Assembly: GCA_019914995.1 (NCBI GenBank)
Contig: CM034127.1
Coordinates: 11,470,001 to 11,534,000 of the forward strand
Direction: 5' to 3'
Length of the DNA: 64,000 nt
Source: Acanthochlamys bracteata
Lineage: Eukaryota > Streptophyta > Magnoliopsida > Pandanales > Velloziaceae
In this document: piece by piece, positions 26,201-39,170 of the stretch
How positions within the stretch are numbered: the stretch's first letter is position 1
How the letters are laid out: the number at the start of each line of letters is the position of its first letter
Notes under the pieces: generated by a model
Seen by the model: only the letters and a program-made list of their open reading frames with translations
The model's database searches: none
What the model was told of the DNA's origin: nothing
Made by a program: the position numbers and the translations under genes

Positions 26201-29200
26201 ACTTAAGCAATTCAAAGCTAAAATTCATTTCAATAACCCTATATGTATTTACAGTAATAATGGTCTACTTACATAACAGCCACTCCAAAGAAAAGTCGAA
26301 ATTACAATATAAGTACATCAAGCCAAAGAACTTCTTTCCTTCAAATTGAAAACTCTTTGCAATGCTCCCTCAATTTAGACTAGTTATCTTGATGACTTAA
26401 TGTCTTTTGGAAGCCTTGAAAACTAAAATTACCTTAACTATCAAAATTTGATAGCTTGAAATATCAGAATGCAAGGTAGAAACTGAAGGAGAACTGAAAA
26501 GATTGGGATGATGATAATGCATGGAAAAAGCATTTTAGTGCTCATGCTACTATCTTAAAATCTTTACAGTAAACACAATCACTTTACATTAAGGTTTACT
26601 AAAGAATAATGAATTAATAAGTGATAGAAGTGCTTAAAGTTAAAAGTAATCAGCTAAGTACTTCGATACTGCCTCAAACTAACACAAGGCATGTAAACCA
26701 ACCAATGATTAAATCCAGTATAACATCTATAGTTGCGATAATTATCCTCTATCATCTTTGAAAGTTACAGTTTCATAACCCAATCACACTATGTAGTTCA
26801 AGATATAGAGCAGAATCATTTTATGCATGCTATTATACTTTCTAAGCATACATTTCTCATTCGAGAAACTAAGTTAGGTTTGTGATGAATTTGTTAGTTT
26901 GCCACATCCACCCTCAACGCATTATATGAAACTTGTGAGCAAGAGGAAGCCATCTCTAATCTGTGAAAGCAATTTCAATTGAACAATATTGCAGTTGAAG
27001 ACTTGAAGTTTCTATGATGTATTTACTTTTGGAGCCTTTGCTCAAACATCATTACTTCATCTTATATATTTATGGTTGTAAATATGATCAAACACATAGT
27101 ACTTGTTGGAATTCTAAAACAATCTTCTTTAATGAGAGTTCCAAGCCTTGCCAAGTCACTCTAAGGATGAAGCAACTACTACTTTCTACAGCAGATCTGA
27201 ACTCAAGCATTTTATATTTTACTTTAATGAGATAATTTGGTTCTTATCCGTTATTAATAACCATCATAGAAGCAACTAGAGAGAGCAGACACTTGATCAA
27301 TTTAAGGATTTGTTGTGGGATCACGAACATGCCTATAATAGCAGGCCCAATTGAAATCTCTTGGACGCTAAAACTATAGCTACTTGAACCCCCACGAACA
27401 GATCTTCGTTATTAGAGAATAATATATCCTTGCATTTTTTGTTATAACCATGTGGTGGTTCAAAAACAAAGAGAAGCACATGCAAATTCCAACTGATTCT
27501 TGTTGGGAAAACCTGAGATAGCTACTTTTGCATCATATCGTAGAAGCTTTTATCTAATGGCATCTTTATTGCTCAAACTCATCACTATTACAACTATAAG
27601 TGCACTTCAATCAAAATACCAACAGAACATGGAAAGGAATTCTAAAAAATAAGAAGCAAATAATACTTCATGACAATCATTGTTGCTTCAAAAAATGAAA
27701 GAAATAAGAATGTACGTCTACAATGTAGTTGGTGTTAAAACATCGACCATGAAAATCCCTTAACAAACCAATGACATAGGAAGCCGTGCAGCTTGTATCA
27801 GACAGACAAATAGCTTAAGAAGTGATACTGTACGAACAAAATGCAGTATATGGGGTGCAAGAGATAAATGAGATATGAAATCATTTTACACTTTTCCGAA
27901 TACACTTACATCATAGAGGACTACGAGAATAACCGATATATAATAAGAGCACCTTCTAGGAGGATAGGACAAGAATGCAGAACAAAAAGATTACTGAAAG
28001 AGGAAATTTGAATTACCTCTGCTGTCTGTTCATGTACAGAACGAGCCTGCTTGGTTCTTGCATTGACCCACCGCCACTGCACATGCCGGTTATCATACAA
28101 ACGCAGCAGGTGTGCCTCCTCGATCCGGTTCTCCCCTTTCTTTGCCCTCCTCACTTCCGCCGCAAAACTTATAATTGAAGGTGCATTCACCAGTTGCTGA
28201 CTTCCAGGACTCGCAGTTGCTACTGTACTCCCATTCCTCCCCCTCATCGGACTCACCATTCCCCTTGAAGGAGAACTCACAGCAAGCTTGTTAGGTGAAG
28301 AGGGTCGTACCGTTACTCCACGGAGCGGTGACGAAGATGACCTTGGAGATAAAGCGGGGCTACCCACCAATGATCTCCTTGCAGCTGAATTCACTGCCGT
28401 TCTGAATACAGGTGACGGCATTGGCGTTGCAGGAGTTTGCGGCAATCGCCGGAGCCGATTATTCGTCTCCTGCCAAAACCTTGCAGGCACACTGATTCCT
28501 CTAGGCAAGCTTCTCCTTATCTGCTGCGGCGCACTGTGCTCAAGATGATTCCCGGAATTGCTTCCAGAGGAAACGCTATCCGTATCCGAAGAAGCCGCCG
28601 AGTGCAGCTCCGACACATCGAAGGAGTTCCGGCGTGTTCTATCATCATCAAAAATCATGGAATGCTGCTGAAGCAGCCGCATTGCAGCGATAACCGGTTC
28701 TTTTCTCTCCAGCACAGTGCAATCAATGCTGCGGCTAAGATTTGGTTTTGCAGCTGCAGGCCACCGGTGGTGTCTCGAGTTTTCAGGCTCAGCGGTTCTT
28801 GTTGGCGTGCTAGCACGATGGCGCGCTGGAGAACCCCCGCTCCCCGCCGAGCGGGTTTTGCTCGTCTGGTAGAAGAACGATCCACCTTGAAAAGAAACCG
28901 ACAGACTCCTCGTCATGGTACACAGCGCTCTGGCAGCTGCTGACGTGGCATCTCCGGAGGCAGGTGTTGTCGCCGGTAGCGGCGATGATCGATGACGCTC
29001 CGCAGAGTGAGATCTGCGTCCGGGAGTGGAAGGATGCGGGGTGAGCATAGGCGAAGGGTACCTCCGTGAAGAAGAAGAAGAAGACGCAGAAGAACTTCCG
29101 GAACTTGAAATGGTAGAGTTAGAAGAGGAGTTAGAGGAGTTAGAAGAGGAATAAGAGGAAGATAAATATCTCGAAGAGATCCGCTTGGACTTTGGTCGGC

Positions 29201-29306
29201 GAGATGAAACCGCATTATCTTGTTCCGAAGGAATCAACGGCGGTCGATTCGGATTACCTCCGGTAATTTCTTCCGCCGCCGGTTTCTGTACCACCGCGGC
29301 TACCAT
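23228..29306 (-). CDS. QWRF motif-containing protein (augmin subunit 8-like, DUF566)
   Basis: A QWRF/DUF566 family protein, related to augmin subunit AUG8 and EDE1, which bind microtubules and influence cell division and growth. Six exons on the minus strand: 29306-28017, 25723-25604, 24019-23903, 23813-23724, 23484-23377 and 23296-23228, all joined in phase 0, giving 597 residues. The long N-terminal exon is basic and Ser/Pro/Arg-rich and disordered, with SSRYLSS near the start and a long Ser-only tract. The namesake motif is at residues 410-413 as QWRW. The rest is helical: NLYNAWLTISELRDSV, ILKGQMAYLEEWS, DRDHSSSLSGA, STLRLPVVGGAR, SAVDVMQAM. Start: the frame is open further upstream, but only a GTG, not an ATG, is available before 29306, and family members begin MVAA as here. 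Closest by eye to QWRF1/QWRF2; which one is not resolved. Confidence 0.92.
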
Positions 29307-32300
29307 TGTCTTGTCCAGATCTACGGTCACATCACCCCGTGGGGAGCACCGGAGCTTAACTCCACTTCTTCTTCGTCGGAGTTAGTTGAGTTAAAATAGT
29401 TAACTCTGCTCTGTCTGTCAGTAGTACTGATGTATCTGTGTCTGTCTGTCAATCTCACTCATCAGTGCTTTGCTTTGCTTCGGTTTCGGCATTGCTGCTT
29501 TGCTACGTTAGAGAGGAAATAGTGAGGGTTAACAACTTGGAAAAACTGAGCTTTATTTTTAAATTAATTTATAATTTATCTTATTAACTCCAATGCAAGG
29601 TGCACTACTAAATTCACCACTGTACTACCGCTACTGATCTGTGAAGAAGAAAAATTAGGGTTAACGGAGTTAAAGGGAATAACTTAGAATCAGTTAATTA
29701 CGCTTACTATTATAAAGTTAATCAATTAACAGTATAAGAAGAGTTATTTAAAAACTTGTGAATAATTATTTGTAAATGAAATAAAGAGGCAAATATAGGA
29801 GTTTTGAGTTGCCTATTAAAAATATGTCTAATAGGAAATTTAATTGAATTTTTAAGAAAACAAGTAGGCTTTTAGTTAAAAAATCTTTATATAATAATTT
29901 AAAACATAAATCTTCTATATTTTTTTATTTATAAAGTTTTTTTCAATATTGTATAAGATGTTTTCACATATGCGAATGGCAATATAAAATTGTTTAAACA
30001 ATTGCCAACAGCTCCAAATAGTGTAGGTGAGGTGTGGTGACCGGAGGTGAGATAACGGTGTGGTTATGAGTGTAGCAAGTAGATCTATCGGAGAATTGGA
30101 CGAGAACGGGCAAGTCCATTCGGTGTGGGACCGAATTTATAAGGTGACGTGTGGGTGATTAGTTTTAACGGGTCGGATATAATTTGTTAAAGGAGAATGG
30201 AAATCCGCTAAAGAAATATTGGGAACTGTAAACTAAACTAGTATCTCTAAAAGTTGAAGAAATAAGTTGGACACATGAACCTGGAAGCAAACAAAAGAGA
30301 ATTTTAATTTGTTTAATTAAAAGAAAGAAATTTTGCAAAATGGGTCCACAACAATGGATACGCAACTATTGATTGAAATGTTTGTTTTTTGTCGTTTGTT
30401 ACAAAAGCATAAACAAAAACTTTCTGTTTTGTAAAACAAGAAAGCATGATTAGAAATTAGATTAGAAATTAATCAAGGGATTATGTTGAATAAAGAATAA
30501 GTTCCACATCTTCAAAAAGGCCGTAATCACAATGTTAGCTTCCAAAATAATAATAATAATAGTGTGACTTAAATTCATGGTCACCGGTATATGATTTGCA
30601 AAAACTTTGATTACCATCTAAATCTATACTTTATCATTATTGTAATTATTAATACACACACCTTAATGAACATTATTTATATGATTGGTTTTTCAAATAA
30701 GCATAAACAAGTGACTCAAACATTTTTGTAATTTTTCCAAACATGTACTACACATGACGCACCTATGTCATTGCATCGGGTCACACGTTCTATTATGCCG
30801 TCGGTATTTTAGAATACTTACAAAATATTTTTATTATATTTTTAAAAAATAAATATTATAATATAATAATTTTTATATTTTTATTAATATTTTTAATTAA
30901 ATTTGTTATATAGACTTATTTAAAAAATATTAAAAAAATATTTGTTGAAAAGTTTCGAAAAATAATGAAAAGAGCATCCTAAATGGCATTGGTGCTAACG
31001 ACTGTATAGGTTGATTTTTTTTTTTTGCACGACGTGTGTTCAAATGTTATTTTCATTAAAAATTGTTTTGGTCGACGTTCTTTTCAATCATCATTTCATA
31101 AAAAGGTGCAACATCACGATTTGCTTTTTGTGTGCATGGACAAATTAAGGTTGGGTCGATTGGTTAGCTCTTGTATCTAATATGTTAGTGAGCAACGAAG
31201 TCAGGCAAAGCAAAAATTTGAAACTTAAGGTTGGGTAACTAATGTTGGTTGGAGCAAAACCACATAAATAATCCGTAGTCACCTAATTAATAAAGGTCAA
31301 TTGGTAGAGGAACATGATTGTTTTGTTTAATTAAAGAATCACGTAATTAATATTATGTCTCAATGTCCATAGAGCGGTTGAGAGTTGCATTTATGCTATA
31401 AAAAAAAAAGAAAAACAAACCTCGTACGCATTACCTACTATTTAATATTTTCAAAAAAATTAACTTCTGTAGATATTAATATAAAAATTATATTAAATCT
31501 TTACATATTAATACATTTAAATATTTTAAAAGATTCGATATAATATTAGATATTGATGAGATGTGCTATTATTTCTTTAAAACATAAAACAAATAGTGCT
31601 AATATTATGTTTAAATAATTAGTCTTTCTAGCTAAAATTATTAGCCTTTCAGAAGAATAGATTCATGTTCTTATATGACAATATAAAAATTCATAATATA
31701 TTGTCAAATGTGTGATTATTTTTCTACACAATATTTTAAAATTAACATTCAAAACAATTAAGGGGACGTTGAAAGTGCTTATAAAATATAATTTTTTTAA
31801 AATAAAAAATATTTTTGTTCTTTTTAAAAAATAAATTTTATTTTTTATCTTCAAAAAATAATAAAAATATATAATAAAAAAATTTTATTATATAAATTTT
31901 TATATTTTCTAAAATTTTAAATAAATTATATAAATATTTATAAAATATATATTAAAAAATAAAAAATTAAAATGAAACGTTTGAAAAATGCAATCCCGCT
32001 CACTAAATTAAGAGTTAAAGTTTAATTTATATATATATGGATTAGTGACGTCACCTATTTGGTCAGTATTTAGTAATGTAAAAATATTTTTTCATAAGAA
32101 TTAGGAGAATATAAAGAGAGAGAATTCTTTCATAATTATTTGTCCGGATTTTTATTTTTTGATGATTATTGCATCTATATTATTATAAATTACGTGTATA
32201 GCTAAGAAAGATAGTTTCATCAACTTAAAATTAAGTGTCAAATTAAACCAAACCTAACTAGCTAATTTATTGAACTAAGCTGTTGTCTTAAAGAAGGACT

Positions 32301-34845
32301 TGTCAATAATCAATAGCCTCATCACATGCTTGCATGATTGTATCTAGGAAACACTTGAGATTACTTATAAAAATAAAAAATTTATTTAATTATTTTAAAA
32401 ATAAATATAATTTTTAATTATAAAAAATTTATAACAAAATATTTATTTAAAATATAAGTACTTCAAATGTAATGCTAAATGTCACAGAGATGCTGAGAGT
32501 AGTTGAAACCGCACATGGCACGAACAAAGTTCTTAAAAATAAAAAAAAAACAATTTTAGTTTGATTTTGGACCACCTTCACTACACTACCGCTACGACCA
32601 AGTTATGTGTTTGTCCTTCAAATTACATGGCTACAACCTTATTAACAATATCCATTCTGGATTTTTTATTTCCTCAGAAACAAAGAAAAATTCTTGAGTT
32701 TTATTTTCCTTATATTTAATTAAAGAAAGAGAATGAATGTCCTTGTATTCATTTATCATGTTGTATTCATTTGAGGGGTTCCTGTTCGGTATGAAGTTAT
32801 TGAAATTTCTATTTATTGTAACAAACAATAGCTGTTGCAGACGAGACTAACAATACTGGAATTAATTGTTTGCAGCATGTTCCTGTATTTGGAGATTTTA
32901 TATAATTAGGAGGTGTAGCTTTTTCTTGGTTTAGTTAATATTATCCTAACAACTCTTGAATCTCACACGCGGAAACAACTTTGGCTTCTTTTGATCTTCA
33001 TAAGAGTTTCATGAAAAAATATCAATAGAAGATCATAGATGAATTTGTCTTTCTAGATACTGAATAAAATCAGATTCAGAAACTGTTGGAAGAATTCCAG
33101 GCTGAAAAAATAAACAACAGCTTACCTGAACGTTTGAAAAACAGAAACATTATTTCTGGTTCTTTTTGTTCTTCCTTTGCTCTTGCTGCAACAAAAAATT
33201 AAAGCTAATTAAGATTTATAGCTAAATGCATGATTTACAAGCTAAGATTTATAGGTTTTGCCGTCGAATCAAAACTAAGATTTTTTCATTAATTTCTTCA
33301 TTTGAACTTTTTCATTAAGTTAATTAAACAGTTGTGCTGCAATACTGTGTCACTTTCTTTCTTTGAAGTTTGAACTTTGCTTTCAAGGAGGGTTTTGTTT
33401 TTTATTTTCAGCTGATAAGCAGAAAACTTTCCAAACTGTTGTTTAACAACTTTACACTTTGGGTACCCACATACATTCCTCTGTTTTACAGTAAGGTAGA
33501 CAACATGATCACTTGCCTTTTCCTTTCTTCTTTAACAACTCTCTTTTCCAGAATCAAGTGAACTGGATGGATTAAGATTTCATTGAAATTATGTGTGCTG
33601 TATATGTGCTATCTTGCTTTTGCTAAAAGCTTCTTGTAGTGCTTTACTATAACAAGTTTGTTGTTTGTTCACTATGTAGTAGCCGAACTAAAGTTGAGCA
33701 TTTAGTGTATATTTGTGTACAGATTTTCATGTTAACGTGCAGCGCTTGATGAAAATCGAATTCTAGATTTTAACGAACTTGACAAGATTCTAAACTTGAT
33801 GAGGACATTATCATAATGTGAAAGTCGTAATAATTAAATTAAACCATGGCAATTTTTTAACTTGAATCACACTCATAATAATGTCATGAACCAACTAAGA
33901 ATGTTTGGCCAGCAAAAAGCAGAGACCCAATTGTAAGCTATTGCGTGGATTAAGTATAAAAACTTCATCCAAGTTTATTAATTAGTAATAATTACTTCCT
34001 TTGCATCTGCTGCACACTTCTACCTAAGAAAAGATCATAGGAAAATAATTACAAGGTATCAATGAGAAAGAATTGCTAACATTTGAAAATGAGAAACCTT
34101 CTTTTGCTCGTTTGTCATGTTGGCAAAGAGAAAGCTTATTTTCTAAAAGGATAGCAATTAAGATAACTTGGGATAGCAAAAGCTATATATATAAATATAA
34201 ATGAGTAGCAATGAAGTTGGTAGAACTGGTATTGTTTATGTTTTTTTTTCAACTTGTGTGGCCTTTACTAAAGCAAAAAATAATAATAATAATAAAAGAA
34301 AAAAAAGGAAGTTCAACTCTCAGCATCATTTACTAGGAAGGTCCTTATCTGAGAACTTACATCTCAAGCACTTGTAGTTTAATACAAAATCACAATATCA
34401 TAATATATAGAAGTGTACTTATATATGTAAAAATTTCATATCAGTTTAGCAACAAGTTGTTGCTTGAATGACAAGAAGTGTATGTTTATTATGGAACATA
34501 AAGATAATAATGTAATCACTTGCTAGATCATGTTTATAAATAGTCCTGCTTTCAGTACAAGGTAACTCGCTGCTGAATATAGTTCATGCACAACACAAAG
34601 GTAACTTCACTTGAAAAACATAAATGATTTCGTTCCACGAGGTAAAAAAAAAAAACAAAACAAAACAAAAAGCACACGAAGCTTCAGAACTGTACGAACA
34701 ATCAACAGCATAAGATAAAAGCATTTAAGTCGATAACAGGAAATTGTAGATCAGGTTGATGCAGAAAAACAACTGGATCAGAATTGAGTAAAGACCATTT
34801 AAGTATACAGTGGAAGAAGGTGTTGTGTAGTTCAGAAGCTAATCT
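29307..34845. other. AT-rich intergenic region upstream of the QWRF gene
   Basis: No gene supported. The first 900 bp should include the QWRF promoter; AACGG cores, the centre of plant mitosis-specific activator elements, occur at 29663, 30054 and 30167 on the plus strand. From about 30800 the DNA is very AT-rich with several copies or fragments of the inverted-repeat family (near 30800-30960, 31763-31996 and 32340-32460). ORFs here are short and low in complexity. Confidence 0.55.
31763..31996. mobile_element. AT-rich inverted-repeat element (MITE-like) copy, diverged
   Basis: It begins GGGACGTTGAAAGTGCTTAT and ends near ACGTTTGAAAAATGCAATCCC, inverted relative to each other. The interior shares the order of A/T blocks (TTTTAAAAAATAAA, AAAATAATAAAAATAT, CTAAAATTTTAAATAA) with the copies at 37596, 44011 and 55873, but is more diverged. 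Confidence 0.5.
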
Positions 34846-36521
34846 TTATGGCGTCCCGTGCCTTGGGTGACTCGGTGGTGTTGGATTCGATATATATGGC
34901 ATGAGAGGAGTTCCATGCTCTATTGGTCCTGCTTTGACAGCAGCCTTTGAGCTTGGTGAGGGATCGAATTGGGGGTAGTCCTCCATTGTTAATCTCTCCA
35001 TGCTCTCCTTGTGCCTAGAGATTTCTATGACGTACGAATGTGCCTGAGAAAGAAAATATTCAATGATGCACTTAACTACGTAACTCAAGGCTCTACGATA
35101 CTCGCGTGGAAGTGCTCAGAACCAATCCTGAAATTTCTCCTAGGCGTCACTAAATATTTCAGCAAGAAATCTATTTCATATACATACCTTTAGCTTCCTA
35201 GGAGCACAAGTTCCTTCGGCATCTCCATCACATACTGTAGCTGAAATGCATTTTAATCAAAAACCTTGAAATGAGTTAAAGTTACTGACTTTGTGTATTC
35301 TTTAACACAGAACAACTAACACATTTTTATGAAACAAAAACTTGACGTTGCATAGCCTCGTATGTGAAGAAACAAACATCTTCATCAAACTTGGACGACA
35401 TTCATATAAATGCATTCTAAAAAACTTAAGCCAATGCTCCTACAAATAGAATTATAGTAGTATAGCAGTTCCAACATTAATAAGATAACATCATTCAGAT
35501 TTGAATTAGGATCATGTCTTTATAATTTTTCTCTGTTTTCATTTAACTTTTTTTCTTTTATTTTCAGGCAAAGTCTTTCTTGCTTGGTATACTTGATAAA
35601 TTTAGTTACCATTGCTGATATTTTGTTTCTGATAAAGCTGGACTAAGAAGGACACTTATGTTCACTAACATAATAACTATCATCAATTCATCAGACAACA
35701 GAAATAAAAACTTTACTATGTAAAATTTTGCTTTGCCATTTTAAAATTAACTACGAGAAAGTACTAAGAATCACCAGTGATATGATTACAGGAAGACTTT
35801 AATACACAGATACAAACTCATAGCAATCTCTAAGAACAAGGAATAGAATAAAAGAGAAACAAGCTCACAGTTTTTGTAAAGTATGACTTCTGATAGTATC
35901 CTGAAGTTCCCAACATATGGTCAAGAACAAATTCCAAGAACAATTCCCACCAAAAAAAAAAACCATGGGGAATGCAATTCCTAATTAAATAAATTTTTAT
36001 TTGGAATTTTATCGACTGACTAATTGATTCTAGTATCTTCTGATTATCCAATAAAGGAAAAGCTTTGGAATCTGTAGATGAGGTACAAAAAAGAACTATC
36101 TTCTTACCTTTTAGAAAGTGTTACTTTATTTTCCTTCATCGTCTTTCCAACATTGTCATTCAATGTACGCAGATTGATTGACATAATTAATATCATAATG
36201 AGAAAACATTAGGTACTTATATTTTCACATAACATAGAAGCAACAACAGATTGCAATAACTAGAAGATTAGAACTACCAGAAAAGTTAAAACCAAGAAAA
36301 CTGATGAAGATTTCAAGTAACCATAAAAGACTAACTTCAAACAAAAACTATATGTGTGTTTAAGTACAAGAAATTGCTCGCATTCTGTAGCATTTCTAAC
36401 AAACAAGATTAAATGAGACCTGAAAATTTCTACGCGCAGTACCTATGTTGCTGCTCAAAGCAAGGGAAGCAAGACCTGTTTCAACCAAGACGAAGAAAAC
36501 CAAAAACGCCAGAATTCTCAT
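34846..36521 (-). CDS. Small secreted protein, possible peptide-hormone precursor (unassigned family)
   Basis: Three exons on the minus strand, 36521-36443, 35240-35188 and 35043-34846, join to a 109-residue protein with consistent phases (first intron after the first base of a codon, second between codons). Residues 1-20 are a strong signal peptide (MRILAFLVFFVLVETGLASL). Then come a short acidic segment with two Cys (VCDGDAEGTC), a basic APRKLK, a helical AHSYVIEISRHKESMERL, and a Pro/Ser/His-rich tail holding EDYPQFDPSPSS and ending SHPRHGTP. An acidic residue plus Asp-Tyr before a Pro-rich stretch is the pattern of tyrosine-sulfated plant peptides (PSY, CIF, RGF), but the rest matches none that I know. 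The first ATG in frame gives the signal peptide directly. Secretion is well supported; hormone function is inference. Confidence 0.72.
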
Positions 36522-39170
36522 GTCTTGTTTCTTTCGATTTCCTTCAGAGTTAGAGAAAGAACTCAGCTTTAAATAGTTTGCTTTAAGCAAGACTTGAAAA
36601 GCAATGAAATGAAATAAAATGATAAAAGGTGATTATGAAAGCAAACCACCGCCAAAGGAATAGTCTTTTCAAAGATCTGCCAGAAATTCTGGGGAAGGAG
36701 CAATTGTCCAAGTTCCATCACCTGCTTCACTGCCCACGCATTTTCTTTAGTTTATTTCTTTGCTTCTGATTATAAAATAAACGATCATAGACTATATGTA
36801 GCATATATCATCCAATTTTATTATGCATAAGTAAAAATTAATAGAAGGTTATGAAGAGGAGTGTGTTCAACATTAATGGAAGGCAATTGAATGCAGTGAT
36901 GGAAATCGAGCCAGAAACAGTGAAGTAAATGGTGCCCCTGCACCGCGTGCTAAGCTATGCTCTGCTGCTACGTGCATGGCTTGGTAATTTGTTTTTGTTT
37001 GGGCAGAAGAGAAATAATGGTGTCCAGTTCATGAAACATGCTTGCTAGATAGCTAAAAGAAATATTGAACTTGAGCTGCTACAAGTGAAGAAAGAGAATT
37101 CATTTGAACATTTCCAACTCCTGATTTCTTTTCTCTTCTTCTTGTGGTACGTTGGCTACAAGTCGGCTAAAGTTGAAATTTCTTTTATAAAAATGAAGTG
37201 ATGATTTCGTTGCTGTAATTCATCAAACACTTAATATCATCAGACTACACATATTAAAATGGTGTAGGAAATCAAACAACAATAACAAATTCACTTCAAA
37301 ATAATAGGAAAGTCAAATTAAATGCCTGGAAATCTTGTTACCTTCTTCGGAATCGGAAAGCCTGCTGCCGCCTTCTGAATTTCGAGTGTTTTTAGAATTT
37401 TATCTCTTTCTTAACAATTATTTTTCACAAAATCTTTTGCGGTACTATAAAAAAAATTTTAAAAATTTAAAAGGCAGAGTTGAACTATACGTTATAAAAT
37501 TATAACATAAATTTATATTTCTAAAAACTTGCAAGTCTTTTTTCACAAAAAAGTTTATATTTTAAACTATCTCTAACGACCTATGTAACATGAAGGAGAC
37601 GTTTGGGAGTGTTTTTGAAATAAAATTTTTCTGAAATAAAAAAATTTTTTTTTTTGAAAAACGAGCTCTATTTTTTTTACTTCCAAAAAAATAATAAAAA
37701 TATGTAATAAAAAAATCTCATTCTGTAGAATTTTTTTACACTTTCTAAACTTTTAAATAAATTTTTTATATACTTATATATATTAAAAAATATAAAATAA
37801 AAAAAAATTAAAAAGTAGCGTTTCAAACGCTCTCGAAATTCTTCTATTCTAATATTAAAATCATAGTCTCTCTTCCAAGTCAAACAACATTGTTAGCAAC
37901 TAACGACAGTTATCAGTTCGAATTTCAAAATTTTCAACAACTCACCAAGAGCATTGACAAATTTCATATCAATTCAAATAAAATATAATTATATATTGTA
38001 GTACTTAGTCGAGATTAAATTGAGCCTTCATTTGGTAGAGCTTATCAATCAGACCAATAAATAAAGCCTAATAAAAGTTTAATTCGTCCGTTGATAAACA
38101 AGCCCAATAAAGATGGGGCCGAATTCCATGGATCCACACATATTGAGAACCTTAATGTGCGGCCTTCCGCTACATAAAACACTTGATTAACTTCTTATCA
38201 TCTTGCTAGTGGAGCTTGATTTGCTCTTTACAATTAAATTAAGTACATACAATATGCACTTCATAGGAGGAAATGAAAATTTTCATATTAAATGTGACCA
38301 TTTTTGAAGATGTTCCAACTCAGAGCATCTCACAGTATAGTGTCAAAGTGGTGGATAAGATTTTGATGATAAGCTTTCATCTTTATTAGTAAACTTCACG
38401 CAAGGTAGAATAACTTACTGCAAACTATCCACAAGCCTAAAAGAATGAAAATTGGCATTGTAGATCAGTACAGGTAACGTCAACCCTCCAAACAGTTGGA
38501 TGCACATCAAATGTTTACATCCTCTCAACTATGAAGCTCAAAAACATATGATTATGAACTACATACATTATGCATAACCACTGCAAAAACCTTGAGATAT
38601 CAGAGAAGTACAAAAACACTTCTGAGATTTTAAGGTACAGCTCCGTAAAATAAAAGTATGTTCTTTTGCATCCGAAAGTAATTTTTTTCAATAGAAAGTT
38701 ACTTACGTGATGAGTTTTTATGTTTGTAATAATTTATTCTGTAACTTATTTTTGCATAAACTTACTTCAATTCTTCGAAAAGTCACATTTTAGAAAGCCA
38801 CTTTAAGAAAAAAACACTCTAAAAAAGCAAGCTACTCTATATGTATGTACTACCTTGCCATTATATAGAAACTTTTTGGTGTAATATTTCTCTAATAAAA
38901 TATAAGAGAGATTAAAGCAGCTAATTTTGTGATTGTTCCTTTCTAATTAGGAGTACACAGCAATCAAAGTAATTCCACTAAAGATAATTTAATAAACATC
39001 AAACCTATAATTATAGCCCTAAACAAAACAGATCTGTTAGTCCTGAAAACAAGTTCAAGATAAGAGGATTATTACTTACAAACAAATGGACGCATCAAGA
39101 TTTCCATGCCTGCACAACCAAGCAATGAAACATTATAATTTCTTTAATTCTTTGCTTTGTTTTGATAGGA
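36522..39170. other. Intergenic region between the secreted-protein gene and SCL32-like gene
   Basis: No gene seen. The left few hundred bases should hold the promoter of the secreted-protein gene. A well-preserved MITE-like copy lies at 37596-37834. The right end should hold the 3' untranslated region of the GRAS gene. Confidence 0.6.
37596..37834. mobile_element. AT-rich inverted-repeat element (MITE-like) copy
   Basis: Left end GAGACGTTTGGGAGTG, right end TTTCAAACGCTCTC, i.e. inverted terminal sequences around GCGTTTG. The interior carries GAGCTCTATTTTTTTTACTT, AATAATAAAAATATG, AATCTCATT, TTTTTTTACACTTTCTAAA in the same order as the copies at 44011 and 55873, so the three are clearly one family. 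Confidence 0.75.

Noticed and set aside
28437-28943. 168-codon plus-strand ORF
   Set aside because: Antisense to the GC-rich first exon of the QWRF gene; no recognisable domain.
29307-29330. Upstream extension of the QWRF protein by eight residues
   Set aside because: The extra codons start with GTG, not ATG, and family members begin MVAA at 29306.
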